Below are positions 1 through 7,500 of a DNA stretch of 14,748 nucleotides, one piece after another. The position numbers and the translations under genes are program-made. The stretch comes from an uncultured Muribaculaceae bacterium (GTDB taxonomy: Bacteria; Bacteroidota; Bacteroidia; Bacteroidales; Muribaculaceae). The DNA is taken from the NCBI GenBank assembly GCA_910584185.1, contig CAJTYC010000022.1, forward strand, positions 14,770 through 29,517. Direction: 5' to 3'. Every line of letters begins with the position of its first letter. Position 1 is the stretch's first letter. The notes under the pieces were generated by a model. That model was not told the DNA's origin. It did not search any database and was given only the letters and a program-made list of their open reading frames with translations.

Positions 1-81
1 GTCATTAAGGTCATTAAGGTCATTAAGGTCATTAAGGTCATTAAGGTCATTAAGGTCATTAAGGACTTTAAGGACTTTATA
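1..81. repeat. 9-bp tandem repeat array (GTCATTAAG)
   Basis: Seven perfect, contiguous copies of the 9-mer gtcattaag fill positions 1-63. Two diverged units follow, gactttaag and gactttata (64-81). The array touches the window edge, so its full length is unknown. It lies just beyond the 3' end of sufD on the transcribed side. No gene is visible in it; on the minus strand one frame is full of stops (TAA TGA). Its function is unknown. Confidence 0.95.
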
Positions 82-90
82 CTCCTGACT

Positions 91-127
91 CCAAATTCAA
101 TATTTCAAATTCAAAATTCCAAATTCC
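91..127. repeat. Degenerate GAATTT-type short repeat overlapping the sufD stop
   Basis: Read on the minus strand, this stretch is a loose repetition of GAATTT every 6-8 bases (ggaattt, ggaatttt, gaattt, gaaatatt, gaattt). The last sufD codons and its TGA stop lie inside it, so the terminal residues Asn-Leu-Glu-Phe of SufD are spelled by the repeat. The copies are imperfect, and the low-complexity AT bias makes exact limits arbitrary. Confidence 0.6.
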
Positions 128-1376
128 CACAGGCGTTGCATTTCGAAGCGAGGCCGGCGAAGCGGCGTTCGATGAGCAGGTGGAGCCTGTCGCGGATTGC
201 CGGTGCATCTATGCCTGCGATTACGTCGGCCATGAATGCCTGGCGCAGCAGCAGCTTCGCCTCTGCTTCAGATAGGCCGCGTGTGCGCATGTAGAAAAGC
301 TGCATTGCGTCGAGCTGACCTATGGCGCAGCCGTGCGAGCACTTCACGTCGTCGTTGTATATCTCGAGCTGCGGGCGGGAGTACATCTTGGCCTCCGATG
401 AGCCTACAAGATTGCGGTTGGCCTGATAAGCCTCGGTCTTGACTGCCCCGGGTGCCACATATATGCGGCCGGTAAACTCACCGCTCGCCCTGTCGTCTAC
501 GGTATATTTGAAAAGTTCGTCGCTCTTGCAGCGGGCCACATTGTGGCTTATGTGTGAGTAGGTGGAGAGGTGACGGTCGCCATCCTCAATGCCCATGCCG
601 TAGAGGCGCAGGGTTGATTCTTCCCCTTCGAACGAGCAGTGATATTCGTTGCGTGTGCGTCCGTTATAGAGAGTCACGCCATCTATGTTGAGCTGGGAGT
701 ATGCCGATTGGCTTGCGTAGAGTGCCGACAGGCGTGAGGTGGTCTCGGTGGACTCCTCTATGTGGTAATAGTCGAAGCGTGCCCGTTGGCCCAAGCTGAT
801 TTCCACCGTCTCCAGTTCCAGTAGGCTCACGTCATCGCGGTGCGAGTGGTCGCACACGAGCAATCTGCACTCGGCGTCATCCTCTATCACCACCAGCACA
901 CGGCGCACCGCCATCTCCGGTTGTGTATTCTCCAAGAGGTTGATAAGTTGAAGCGGACGTTGCAGTTTGACTCCCTGTTTCACATGTAGATAGAGACCAT
1001 CCTGCACAAGCAGGTTGTTCAATGCCACGATAGGGTTGGCGGCGTTGGCTATCTTGCCGTAATATGCAGCCACCTGGTCCGGATGCTTGCGGGCATACGC
1101 ACGCAGGCTCCCCACTTCCACACCCTCGGGCAGCTTGCCGAACGCGTCGGTGTTGACCTTGAGGTCGGGTGAGTCGAGCTTCAGACCGAAATCGGGCTTA
1201 AGCATCTCCTCCATGTCTATGTTGGCATAGTTCTCATCTCCCTTGCGCGGCAGTCTCATGCCGCCAAGCAGTCGGGCAGCCTCTTCGCGAAGCGCGTTGA
1301 TTGGCTCCGCACTATTGGAGTCTATCGTGTCGCGGCTCGTGTTGAAGAGCTCTATATATTGGTCTATCGCTCCCAT
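111..1376 (-). CDS. sufD: Fe-S cluster assembly protein SufD
   Basis: This 421-residue cytoplasmic protein is the SufD subunit of the SufBCD scaffold, which builds Fe-S clusters with sulfur delivered by SufS/SufE. It has the SufB/SufD-type beta-helix core over about residues 130-390. Within that core is the SufD signature Lys-Cys-Ser-His-Gly (C346, H348) followed by Gly-Gln-Leu-Asp, matching the Cys-x-His of E. coli SufD at the SufB interface. The length is normal for the family. A C-terminal Cys-Asn-Ala-Cys pair lies a few residues before the end. The ATG sits 3 nt after the sufC stop, so the two genes are probably translated together. The stop codon lies inside a short AT-rich repeat. SufB is the main alternative, but the C-terminal motif and the position after sufC favour SufD. 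Confidence 0.95.
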   Translation of the reverse strand: MGAIDQYIELFNTSRDTIDSNSAEPINALREEAARLLGGMRLPRKGDENYANIDMEEMLKPDFGLKLDSPDLKVNTDAFGKLPEGVEVGSLRAYARKHPDQVAAYYGKIANAANPIVALNNLLVQDGLYLHVKQGVKLQRPLQLINLLENTQPEMAVRRVLVVIEDDAECRLLVCDHSHRDDVSLLELETVEISLGQRARFDYYHIEESTETTSRLSALYASQSAYSQLNIDGVTLYNGRTRNEYHCSFEGEESTLRLYGMGIEDGDRHLSTYSHISHNVARCKSDELFKYTVDDRASGEFTGRIYVAPGAVKTEAYQANRNLVGSSEAKMYSRPQLEIYNDDVKCSHGCAIGQLDAMQLFYMRTRGLSEAEAKLLLRQAFMADVIAGIDAPAIRDRLHLLIERRFAGLASKCNACGNLEF

Positions 1377-1379
1377 CTC

Positions 1380-2129
1380 TTACTTGTTTTCTTCCTTAAT
1401 CCAGTCGTAGCCACGTTCCTCAAGCTCAAGTGCCAGCTCAGGGCCTCCGGTGCGCACTATTTTCCCCTTGTAGAGAATATGCACGAAGTCAGGCTTGATA
1501 TAATCGAGAAGTCGCTGGTAGTGGGTGATTACGATAGTGGCATTATTGTCTGTCTTCAGCTTATTGACACCCTCTGCCACCACGCGGAGGGCATCGATGT
1601 CGAGTCCTGAGTCAGTCTCGTCGAGTATGGAGAGCTTCGGCTCGAGCACTGCCATCTGGAAAATCTCGTTGCGTTTCTTCTCGCCGCCTGAGAATCCCTC
1701 GTTTACAGAGCGTGAAGCAAGCTTGTTGTCGAGTTCCACCACTGCACGCTTCTCGCGCATCATCTTCAGGAACTCAGTGGCAGTCATAGGTTGCTGACCG
1801 AAATATTCGCGCTTCGCATTGATGGCGGCGCGCATGAAGTTGACCATAGACACGCCGGGTATCTCCACCGGATATTGGAAGCCCAAGAAAAGACCTTCAT
1901 GACTCCTGACTTCGGGGGGCATTGCCAGCAGGTCCTTGCCGTTGAAGCTCACGCTGCCACCCGTAGGCGTGTATGCCGGATTGCCGGCAAGCACCATCGA
2001 AAGGGTAGATTTGCCGGATCCGTTCGGTCCCATTATGGCATGCACTTCACCGGGCTTTATCTCCAAGTTGATGCCTCGCAATATCTCACGCCCGTTGATT
2101 TCGGCGTGAAGGTCTTCTATCTTTAACAT
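1380..2129 (-). CDS. sufC: Fe-S cluster assembly ATPase SufC
   Basis: This 249-residue ABC-type ATPase is the soluble motor of the SufBCD complex; ATP-driven dimerisation opens the scaffold for cluster formation. All ATPase motifs are present: Walker A GPNGSGKST at residues 34-42, Q-loop Q85, the SufC-type signature SGGEKKRNE at 147-155, Walker B ending Leu-Asp-Glu at 169-171, D-loop at about 173-177, and H-loop H203. No membrane segments are seen, unlike transporter partners of ABC ATPases. The ATG lies 13 nt after the cvpA stop. In many Bacteroidales sufB precedes sufC; here it does not, so SufB must be encoded elsewhere if the complex is functional. The strong motif set leaves little doubt about the family. 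Confidence 0.97.
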   Translation of the reverse strand: MLKIEDLHAEINGREILRGINLEIKPGEVHAIMGPNGSGKSTLSMVLAGNPAYTPTGGSVSFNGKDLLAMPPEVRSHEGLFLGFQYPVEIPGVSMVNFMRAAINAKREYFGQQPMTATEFLKMMREKRAVVELDNKLASRSVNEGFSGGEKKRNEIFQMAVLEPKLSILDETDSGLDIDALRVVAEGVNKLKTDNNATIVITHYQRLLDYIKPDFVHILYKGKIVRTGGPELALELEERGYDWIKEENK

Positions 2130-2137
2130 GGTAATTT

Positions 2138-2162
2138 AAATTCTAAATTTTATAAAATTCTA
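2138..2162. repeat. AT-rich palindrome and direct repeat at the cvpA/sufC junction
   Basis: The 14-bp sequence aattttataaaatt (2146-2159) is a perfect palindrome. The motif aaattcta also occurs twice (2138-2145 and 2155-2162). The cvpA stop codon (CTA on the plus strand, 2143-2145) lies within the first copy. The stretch could be simple AT-rich drift or a remnant of the same kind of short repeat seen at other 3' ends here. It is not followed by a U-tract convincing enough to call a terminator. Confidence 0.4.
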
Positions 2163-2742
2163 TATTGTTAACACGTATGGTCGTGTTTTTATTTTCGTTC
2201 ATGCTTATTTTCTTGGCTTCTTCAAGCTGCACCTTGTGAAATAAGTCTTCCACATCCTCCCCTCCAAGCACGGCCGGCGATAGCATCATCACCTCAAACA
2301 CAGTGTTGCCGTCGCTCGAACGCGCCGTGCGCAGCAGGCTCGACTTGATGTTGAGCGCCACTATGAGATTGAGTATTATGGAGAGAATGAGCATGTTCTT
2401 GAATAGTGCGAACAGCGCCCCCCCGAGGTTGTCGAGTATGGTGCTGTTCTCCTTATTGAATACGTTGGCCAGGAAAAATGTGACTGTGCGGAATATTAGA
2501 TAGATGCTGACGAAGATTATGGCCGACGAGATTGTGTCGTATACAAACTTCTCTTCAGGATGCCCGTGCACCATGGTGAAGGCCCCCTGCATCACTTCGT
2601 TGAGTCCCGGTGTGAGTATATGGGTGCATATAATGCCAAACGCCGTGCCGATAACGGCAGGCGTCTGTCTGGCCAGTCCGCGGCGGAATCCCCACACCGC
2701 CGATATGGCTATCAATAGCAATACTATAACCGGATATAGCAT
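2143..2742 (-). CDS. CvpA-family inner-membrane protein
   Basis: This 199-residue protein has about four hydrophobic helices (roughly residues 1-20, 30-48, 70-92 and 105-130) and a polar C-terminal tail. That is the layout of the CvpA family, named for colicin V production in E. coli. It starts with the family-typical short hydrophobic helix followed by Trp-Gly-Phe-Arg-Arg-Gly. The biochemical role of Bacteroidales CvpA proteins is not established; envelope maintenance has been suggested for relatives. The gene follows ispF by 38 nt and precedes sufC by 13 nt, in line with one transcript. A run of seven G on the coding strand (plus 2418-2424) encodes Gly-Gly within the fourth helix region. 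The last residues are encoded by AT-rich low-complexity sequence. Confidence 0.85.
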   Translation of the reverse strand: MLYPVIVLLLIAISAVWGFRRGLARQTPAVIGTAFGIICTHILTPGLNEVMQGAFTMVHGHPEEKFVYDTISSAIIFVSIYLIFRTVTFFLANVFNKENSTILDNLGGALFALFKNMLILSIILNLIVALNIKSSLLRTARSSDGNTVFEVMMLSPAVLGGEDVEDLFHKVQLEEAKKISMNENKNTTIRVNNIEFYKI

Positions 2743-2780
2743 CTCGTTTACTCCGATTTGGCAGTTTTATCTTCGTATTC

Positions 2781-3272
2781 TCATATATTTTCGAAGGCTT
2801 CTTGCCTGCGGAGAAGCACCACAGCCGACGAGCTTATACCCTCTTCGCGGCCTTCGAATCCGAGCCGCTCGGTGGTGGTGGCTTTAACCGATATGTCGTT
2901 TATGTCGGCTCCCATGGCTTTCGCCAATGCACCGCGCATTTCCTCGATGTGCGGCGCCAGTTTGGGCTGTTGTGCCATGATTGTCACGTCGGCGTTGCCA
3001 AGAGTGTAGCCGGCGCGGCGCACAAGCTGCATCACATGTTCCAGCAGCCTCATGCTCGATATCCCCTTGTAGCGTGGGTCGGTGTCGGGGAAGTGCTTCC
3101 CGATGTCACCGAGAGCCAGTGCCCCGAGAAGCGCGTCGCATAGCGCATGGGTCGCCACATCGGCATCACTATGGCCTAACAGCCCCAGTCGGTGCTCTAT
3201 CTTCACTCCGCAGAGCCATAGCTCGCGACCCTCCACCAGCTTGTGTACGTCATAGCCTTGTCCTATTCGCAT
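2781..3272 (-). CDS. ispF: 2-C-methyl-D-erythritol 2,4-cyclodiphosphate synthase
   Basis: This protein (163 residues from the chosen start) catalyses the fifth step of the MEP isoprenoid pathway. It cyclises CDP-methylerythritol 2-phosphate and releases CMP in the cytoplasm. It begins with the family signature Arg-Ile-Gly-Gln-Gly-Tyr-Asp-Val-His, giving metal ligands D8 and H10. The Gly-His-Ser-Asp-Ala-Asp segment then leads to H42, the third metal ligand, at the same numbers as in E. coli IspF. The CMP-binding Thr-Thr-Thr-Glu and C-terminal Gly-Arg-Glu-Glu-Gly motifs are intact. I chose the ATG at 3272 because the protein then starts at the signature, with purine-rich AGAGAAAG just upstream. 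A longer frame back to 3302 runs into a tandem repeat and is unlikely. As I recall, ispF also follows the porU-porV pair in Porphyromonas gingivalis. Confidence 0.96.
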   Translation of the reverse strand: MRIGQGYDVHKLVEGRELWLCGVKIEHRLGLLGHSDADVATHALCDALLGALALGDIGKHFPDTDPRYKGISSMRLLEHVMQLVRRAGYTLGNADVTIMAQQPKLAPHIEEMRGALAKAMGADINDISVKATTTERLGFEGREEGISSSAVVLLRRQEAFENI

Positions 3273-3285
3273 CTTTCTCTTTTTT

Positions 3286-3341
3286 TGACATCTTGTCATC
3301 ATGTCATTTTGTCATTATGACATTATGAAATTTTGTCAGGG
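3286..3341. repeat. 8-bp degenerate tandem repeat (TGTCATTA) between porV and ispF
   Basis: Seven contiguous 8-mers in exact register occupy 3286-3341: tgacatct, tgtcatca, tgtcattt, tgtcatta, tgacatta, tgaaattt, tgtcaggg. This fills most of the 84-nt gap between porV and ispF. Where tgtcatta meets tgacatta, a short inverted repeat forms (tgtcat-t-atgaca, 3310-3322). The core gtcatta is shared with the 9-bp array at the left end of the window. The array supplies spurious ATG codons upstream of ispF. Confidence 0.85.
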
Positions 3342-3356
3342 TGAGGTTTCGGTTGG

Positions 3357-4571
3357 TTATTTGCGGCGTTTGCCGATCAGGTCGCGCAGTCCATCCATGT
3401 CGAAGGTCAGGGTGAAGCGCAGTGTCTGGTCGAGAGGGGAGTTCTGTGCCGTAGCCAGCATGTAGGAGGCATCGAGCTGCACCACATTGAGCGAGAAGCC
3501 GGCTCCGAAACCGAAGTATGAACGGCCACCCTTGTTGGGATGCTCATAGTTGTAACCGAGTCGCAAGAAGAATTGCTGGTTGTAGTTATACTCCGCACCC
3601 AATGAGAACTGTATCTCCTGAAGTTCCTCCTTGAATCCGCCGGGAGCGTCGCTGAAGCTCTTGAATATACCTGTAATCGGCGACATGGAGTTCCATTTGT
3701 CGTATGCGTTCCAGTATGCGTCCTGGCCCTCCTGAGTCTCCATGTCGTAGTCTTTCTGGCGGGGCTTCGTTGGCACGAGCAGCTTATTGAGGTCGAGTCC
3801 TATGCCCACAGTGTGATAGTCGGCCACCGGGAACATGAAGTTCATACCGAGTCGCAGGTTGGTGGGCAAGAAGGAGTTGGTCACGCCATTGTCGTTGCTC
3901 ACTTTCGTACCGATGTTCGATATATCGAAACCCCAGGAGAATTGGCATTCGTTGCGTCCTATCATAGGGAATGTGGTGTAATAACCGGAAAGATCCACGC
4001 TGAATGCGTGAGCTGCCTTAAACTGCTCACCCGTGTTGGTGTCCTGATACGAAAGGTCTGACAATATGTAACGTAGCACGACTCCCATGGAGAATTTCTC
4101 CGACAGCTTGCGGGAGTAGCCGACATCAAATGCAAACTCGTAAGGGTTGATGGTCTGTGCATTTATGTCGCTGCTGCTCTGGCTTGTGGTCACCTCACCG
4201 AGCGAGAAGTATCTGAACGAGGCTGATAAGGCCTGGTTGTCGCCGCTGCCGAGTTTCCAATAGCCGGCAAGGTTGGCCAGGAAGATGTCATTGACAATCT
4301 TGCGGAGCCAAGGTGTATACGAAAGCGACAAGCCTCCGGTGGAATATGCGAAGGCATATTTCGACGGATTCCAGAATTGTGAGTTCATATCAGGGTCGGT
4401 GGCGGCACCAAGGTTACCCAATGCGCTGCCTCGCGCGTCGGGCACGATGCTCAGCGTGGTCACACCGGTGTTGACCGGGTTGAACTCGTTATCCTTGATG
4501 TCATTCTTCGCGTAAGCAAATCCTGCGCAGAGCGTGAGTCCACAGGCCGCTGTGATTGTCTTCAGTTTCAT
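3357..4571 (-). CDS. porV: T9SS outer-membrane protein PorV
   Basis: This 404-residue outer-membrane beta-barrel is of the PorV (PG27/LptO) type. In the T9SS, PorV binds cargo by its C-terminal domain, collects it from the Sov translocon and carries it to the PorU attachment complex. A signal peptide ends near Ala21 (the sequence around it reads Phe-Ala-Tyr-Ala). The conserved plug-like segment with Pro-Asp-Ala-Arg and Asn-Ser-Gln-Phe-Trp-Asn-Pro-Ser-Lys-Tyr-Ala lies at residues 44-73. The rest consists of alternating amphipathic strands ending in an aromatic-rich strand (Leu-Arg-Phe-Thr-Leu-Thr-Phe). The length is close to the roughly 390 residues of P. gingivalis PorV. Its ATG overlaps the TAA of the upstream PorU-like gene by one base, so the two are likely translationally coupled. 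A PorV-like paralogue with another role is possible, but the N-terminal motif fits PorV best. Confidence 0.9.
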   Translation of the reverse strand: MKLKTITAACGLTLCAGFAYAKNDIKDNEFNPVNTGVTTLSIVPDARGSALGNLGAATDPDMNSQFWNPSKYAFAYSTGGLSLSYTPWLRKIVNDIFLANLAGYWKLGSGDNQALSASFRYFSLGEVTTSQSSSDINAQTINPYEFAFDVGYSRKLSEKFSMGVVLRYILSDLSYQDTNTGEQFKAAHAFSVDLSGYYTTFPMIGRNECQFSWGFDISNIGTKVSNDNGVTNSFLPTNLRLGMNFMFPVADYHTVGIGLDLNKLLVPTKPRQKDYDMETQEGQDAYWNAYDKWNSMSPITGIFKSFSDAPGGFKEELQEIQFSLGAEYNYNQQFFLRLGYNYEHPNKGGRSYFGFGAGFSLNVVQLDASYMLATAQNSPLDQTLRFTLTFDMDGLRDLIGKRRK

Positions 4572-7500
4572 TATATGACTGTAAATTCTACTTCGTTTGA
4601 TTTTGATTTGCGTCCCATAGCTGAGGCGTGGTGCGCCCAGGCGCGATATACACCGTTGGCCAGCTCGGAGGTGTCGATTGTCACGGAAGTCCCGTTGACT
4701 TGTTGTGTGGAGACCACATTGCCGTTGATGTCGGCCACATGGACTTCATATGTCAAATCTGCGTCTATGCCGCGCAGCGACAATGTTATCTCGCCCGGAG
4801 CAATTTCGGTGTCGGCATAGAGTTTGAGTGCCTGGGGTTCTGCCACAGTAAACTCCAATGTTTTCTGCGATGTGTTGCCGCAGAGGTCGGTGGCGCTGAG
4901 CACCGCCGTGTGCTTGCCGTTGCTGAGATGAGCCACGTTGACGTAGCCGCTGAATTGCGACATTGCATCGTCGGCACTGTATTCATGCGGATATGAAAAC
5001 TCGGTGCCATCTACCGTAATGGTCATGCCTCTGCCGGCCCCTATGCCGGGGAGCATCGCAACGTTGTCGGTTGCCTCGGCTGTCAGCACCCCGAGTGTGT
5101 TGTCGTAGCTGAGCGTCAGCACTGGTGCTGTCTCATCTTTCTCCGCTTCGGTGGGGGCGGTGGCATTGTAAGCATCCATGGCAAACTCGCTTGTGCCGGA
5201 GCCTCCAAGTTTCTTGGTGTTGTCCCATGTGCCCACATATATCGGCAGTTTAACTTTCGATGTGGCATCGGAGAGATATGCATCCACGCTCTCCGGAAGC
5301 GGCAATTTGGCTGTGAAACGGCCTTCTTTCACACTCCCTTTCACTGCGAGTATCGGCAGGTCGTTGATTTCGTAGTCGGGCATCTTGCTCGCCTTGGGGT
5401 CGGAGGGCTGGGGTGTCACCACCATGCGTGCCGGCTCCATCAAGGTCACGGTCACGAAGCCGTTGTAGTCGGTGAGTGGCTGGCCGGAGCGGTCGGTCAC
5501 AGTGCCGCTTACGGTCACTACATCTCCCGACCGGTAGGAACCCTCGATATTGTCTACGCTCACTGAAGTCAGAGCCACCGGCACGCGAAGTGCCGGGTCG
5601 CCCACATAGATGAAGCTAACCTCCGAGTTGTTGGTGGTGTACTCCTTCGCACGCGACACCACTTCTCCGATGGTCGGCGTGGACTTTAGCCATTTGTCAT
5701 CGCGACCGAAAAACATGGAGTTGAGCAGGTTGTTGCCGAGCGATTCGTTGTGGTTTGACATGGCTGTGCGTGTGGAGCCGAGTATGCCGATAAATCCGTT
5801 CTTGGTGCGCGTCACGCCCGAGTCGCCGCTGCCGCTCTCTCCCATATCGATTTTCGAGAGGTCGCAGCCGCCATAGAATATGAAGCCGAGCTCGTTGTTG
5901 CCGGCTGTCATTGACTCAAACGTGCTTAGGCCGTTGAATCCTGTAGTTGCGGCATGTCCGTAATAGTAGATCACGGACTTGCCGCGGCGCATGGCATCCT
6001 GGATACGCGATGCCGTCTGCGAGGGGTCGAGCGGCTCGGTCCAAAGTGTCTCGTGTGCAAACTTGCTTCGGAGATTGTTGGATACTATCTCGTTTAAGGT
6101 TTCGCCAAACCCTATGGCCTGCTTCTCGTGCAGGTGGTCATCTCCCTTGCAGCTTATGCTGTATGTGCTGTTTACGGTGCTCGAGAAGTCCTCTTTCTCA
6201 AGATATGCCCTGATTTTGGCCACGGCTATCTCTCCCTCCATATCGGTGCTTATAGGCAAAATGCCTACCCCTAATGATATCGGTGCGGAGTCTATGCGGT
6301 TCACCTGCCCCCAGTTGTCGGTCACGATGCCATAGTAGTCCATGGCCAGGTTGGAGACTGTGCTGAGGTCTGTGAGGTCGTCTTGATATGCTATCATGCC
6401 CTCCGGACGGTCAGCAGCCTGTCGTATGTTGCGGTAGTCGGCATAAATCGGCCCTAAAAAGAGCACGTTCTTGAGTCTCTGCTCAGGGTGCTGGTAGAGC
6501 ATCTTGGTGGCCATGCGGTAGCAGGTAGGCTCGGGTGTGCCGGCATTGAACTCGTTGAAAATCTCCTCGTTGGTGAGCACTGCCACATTCATGCCGTCAT
6601 ATTGCTTGTGCAGGTCGGCTATACGCTCTGCATATTTGCGCATGTATGGCACGGTGAAGATTATCATGTCGTAGGGGGTATCCTGCATCTTGTGCAGGTC
6701 CTGGTTGGCCACTTCCACATATCCGGGGTTGATGCGCTTCTGCATGGCTTGGGGGTCGAAGGTCACGACGCTCCCTGTGCCCGGACGGTCGTTGTAGAAG
6801 TAACCATTCTCCACTTTAAGCGAAACCGGGCTGGTGGGATATGTTATGTCCCACACCATGGAGCCATTGGGCGCGTGGTGCTTCCAGATCCCGCTGGAAG
6901 TTCCATTGAAGCCGGCGGTAAACTGCGAGAAGTTGGGGTCATCGTCAATTAGCTTGAACGATGTCTCGTATGCCACTACCCAGTTGTCTATGCCGACGTT
7001 GAATCCTGCAAAGCCGTAATTTCCTTGTATTGAGAACTCAAGGTCGGCAGTGCCGATATGGGTTGCGGGGTCGATTGTCAATTTGTTGCGCGTGGAGTGG
7101 CTGTACATGTTCCAGATTTGAGTCTTGTTCTTGTTGAGTGAACAAGAGAAGGCATTACCGTTGAACTTCACGGAGAATGAACCATCCATCTGGGTGGCGG
7201 TCACGGCGAAGTCGCAGTAGAATGAGATATCTGAATCATCCTTGACATATGGTGCGCTGAATGAAGTGTTGTAAGGTGCCCATATATATACATCCTCTCC
7301 CCACCACAAGTCTCCCGACTCATGCATACCGTTCACGAGGTCTACCTCATGATACACGCATCCGTAAGCATTCTCCACCAATGTTGCGTCTTTGGTGGGT
7401 GCCGGCCCCTGCGCCGGAGTTGCGCCGGGGTGAGAGTCGGTCAGCATATAGTAAGTCTTGAAGCTCGCGGTGTTGAGCGACTCGCGCATGAAGCCCGGAC

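Noticed and set aside
1..81. CRISPR array at the left edge
   Set aside because: The units are 9 bp and directly adjacent, with no spacers.
2418..2424. G7 tract in cvpA as a phase-variation switch
   Set aside because: Seven bases is short for reliable slippage, it encodes conserved Gly-Gly, and nothing else suggests an on/off switch.
3273..3302. Upstream start codons for ispF
   Set aside because: They lie in or next to the 8-bp array, and the protein family begins at Met-Arg-Ile-Gly-Gln-Gly, which matches the ATG at 3272.
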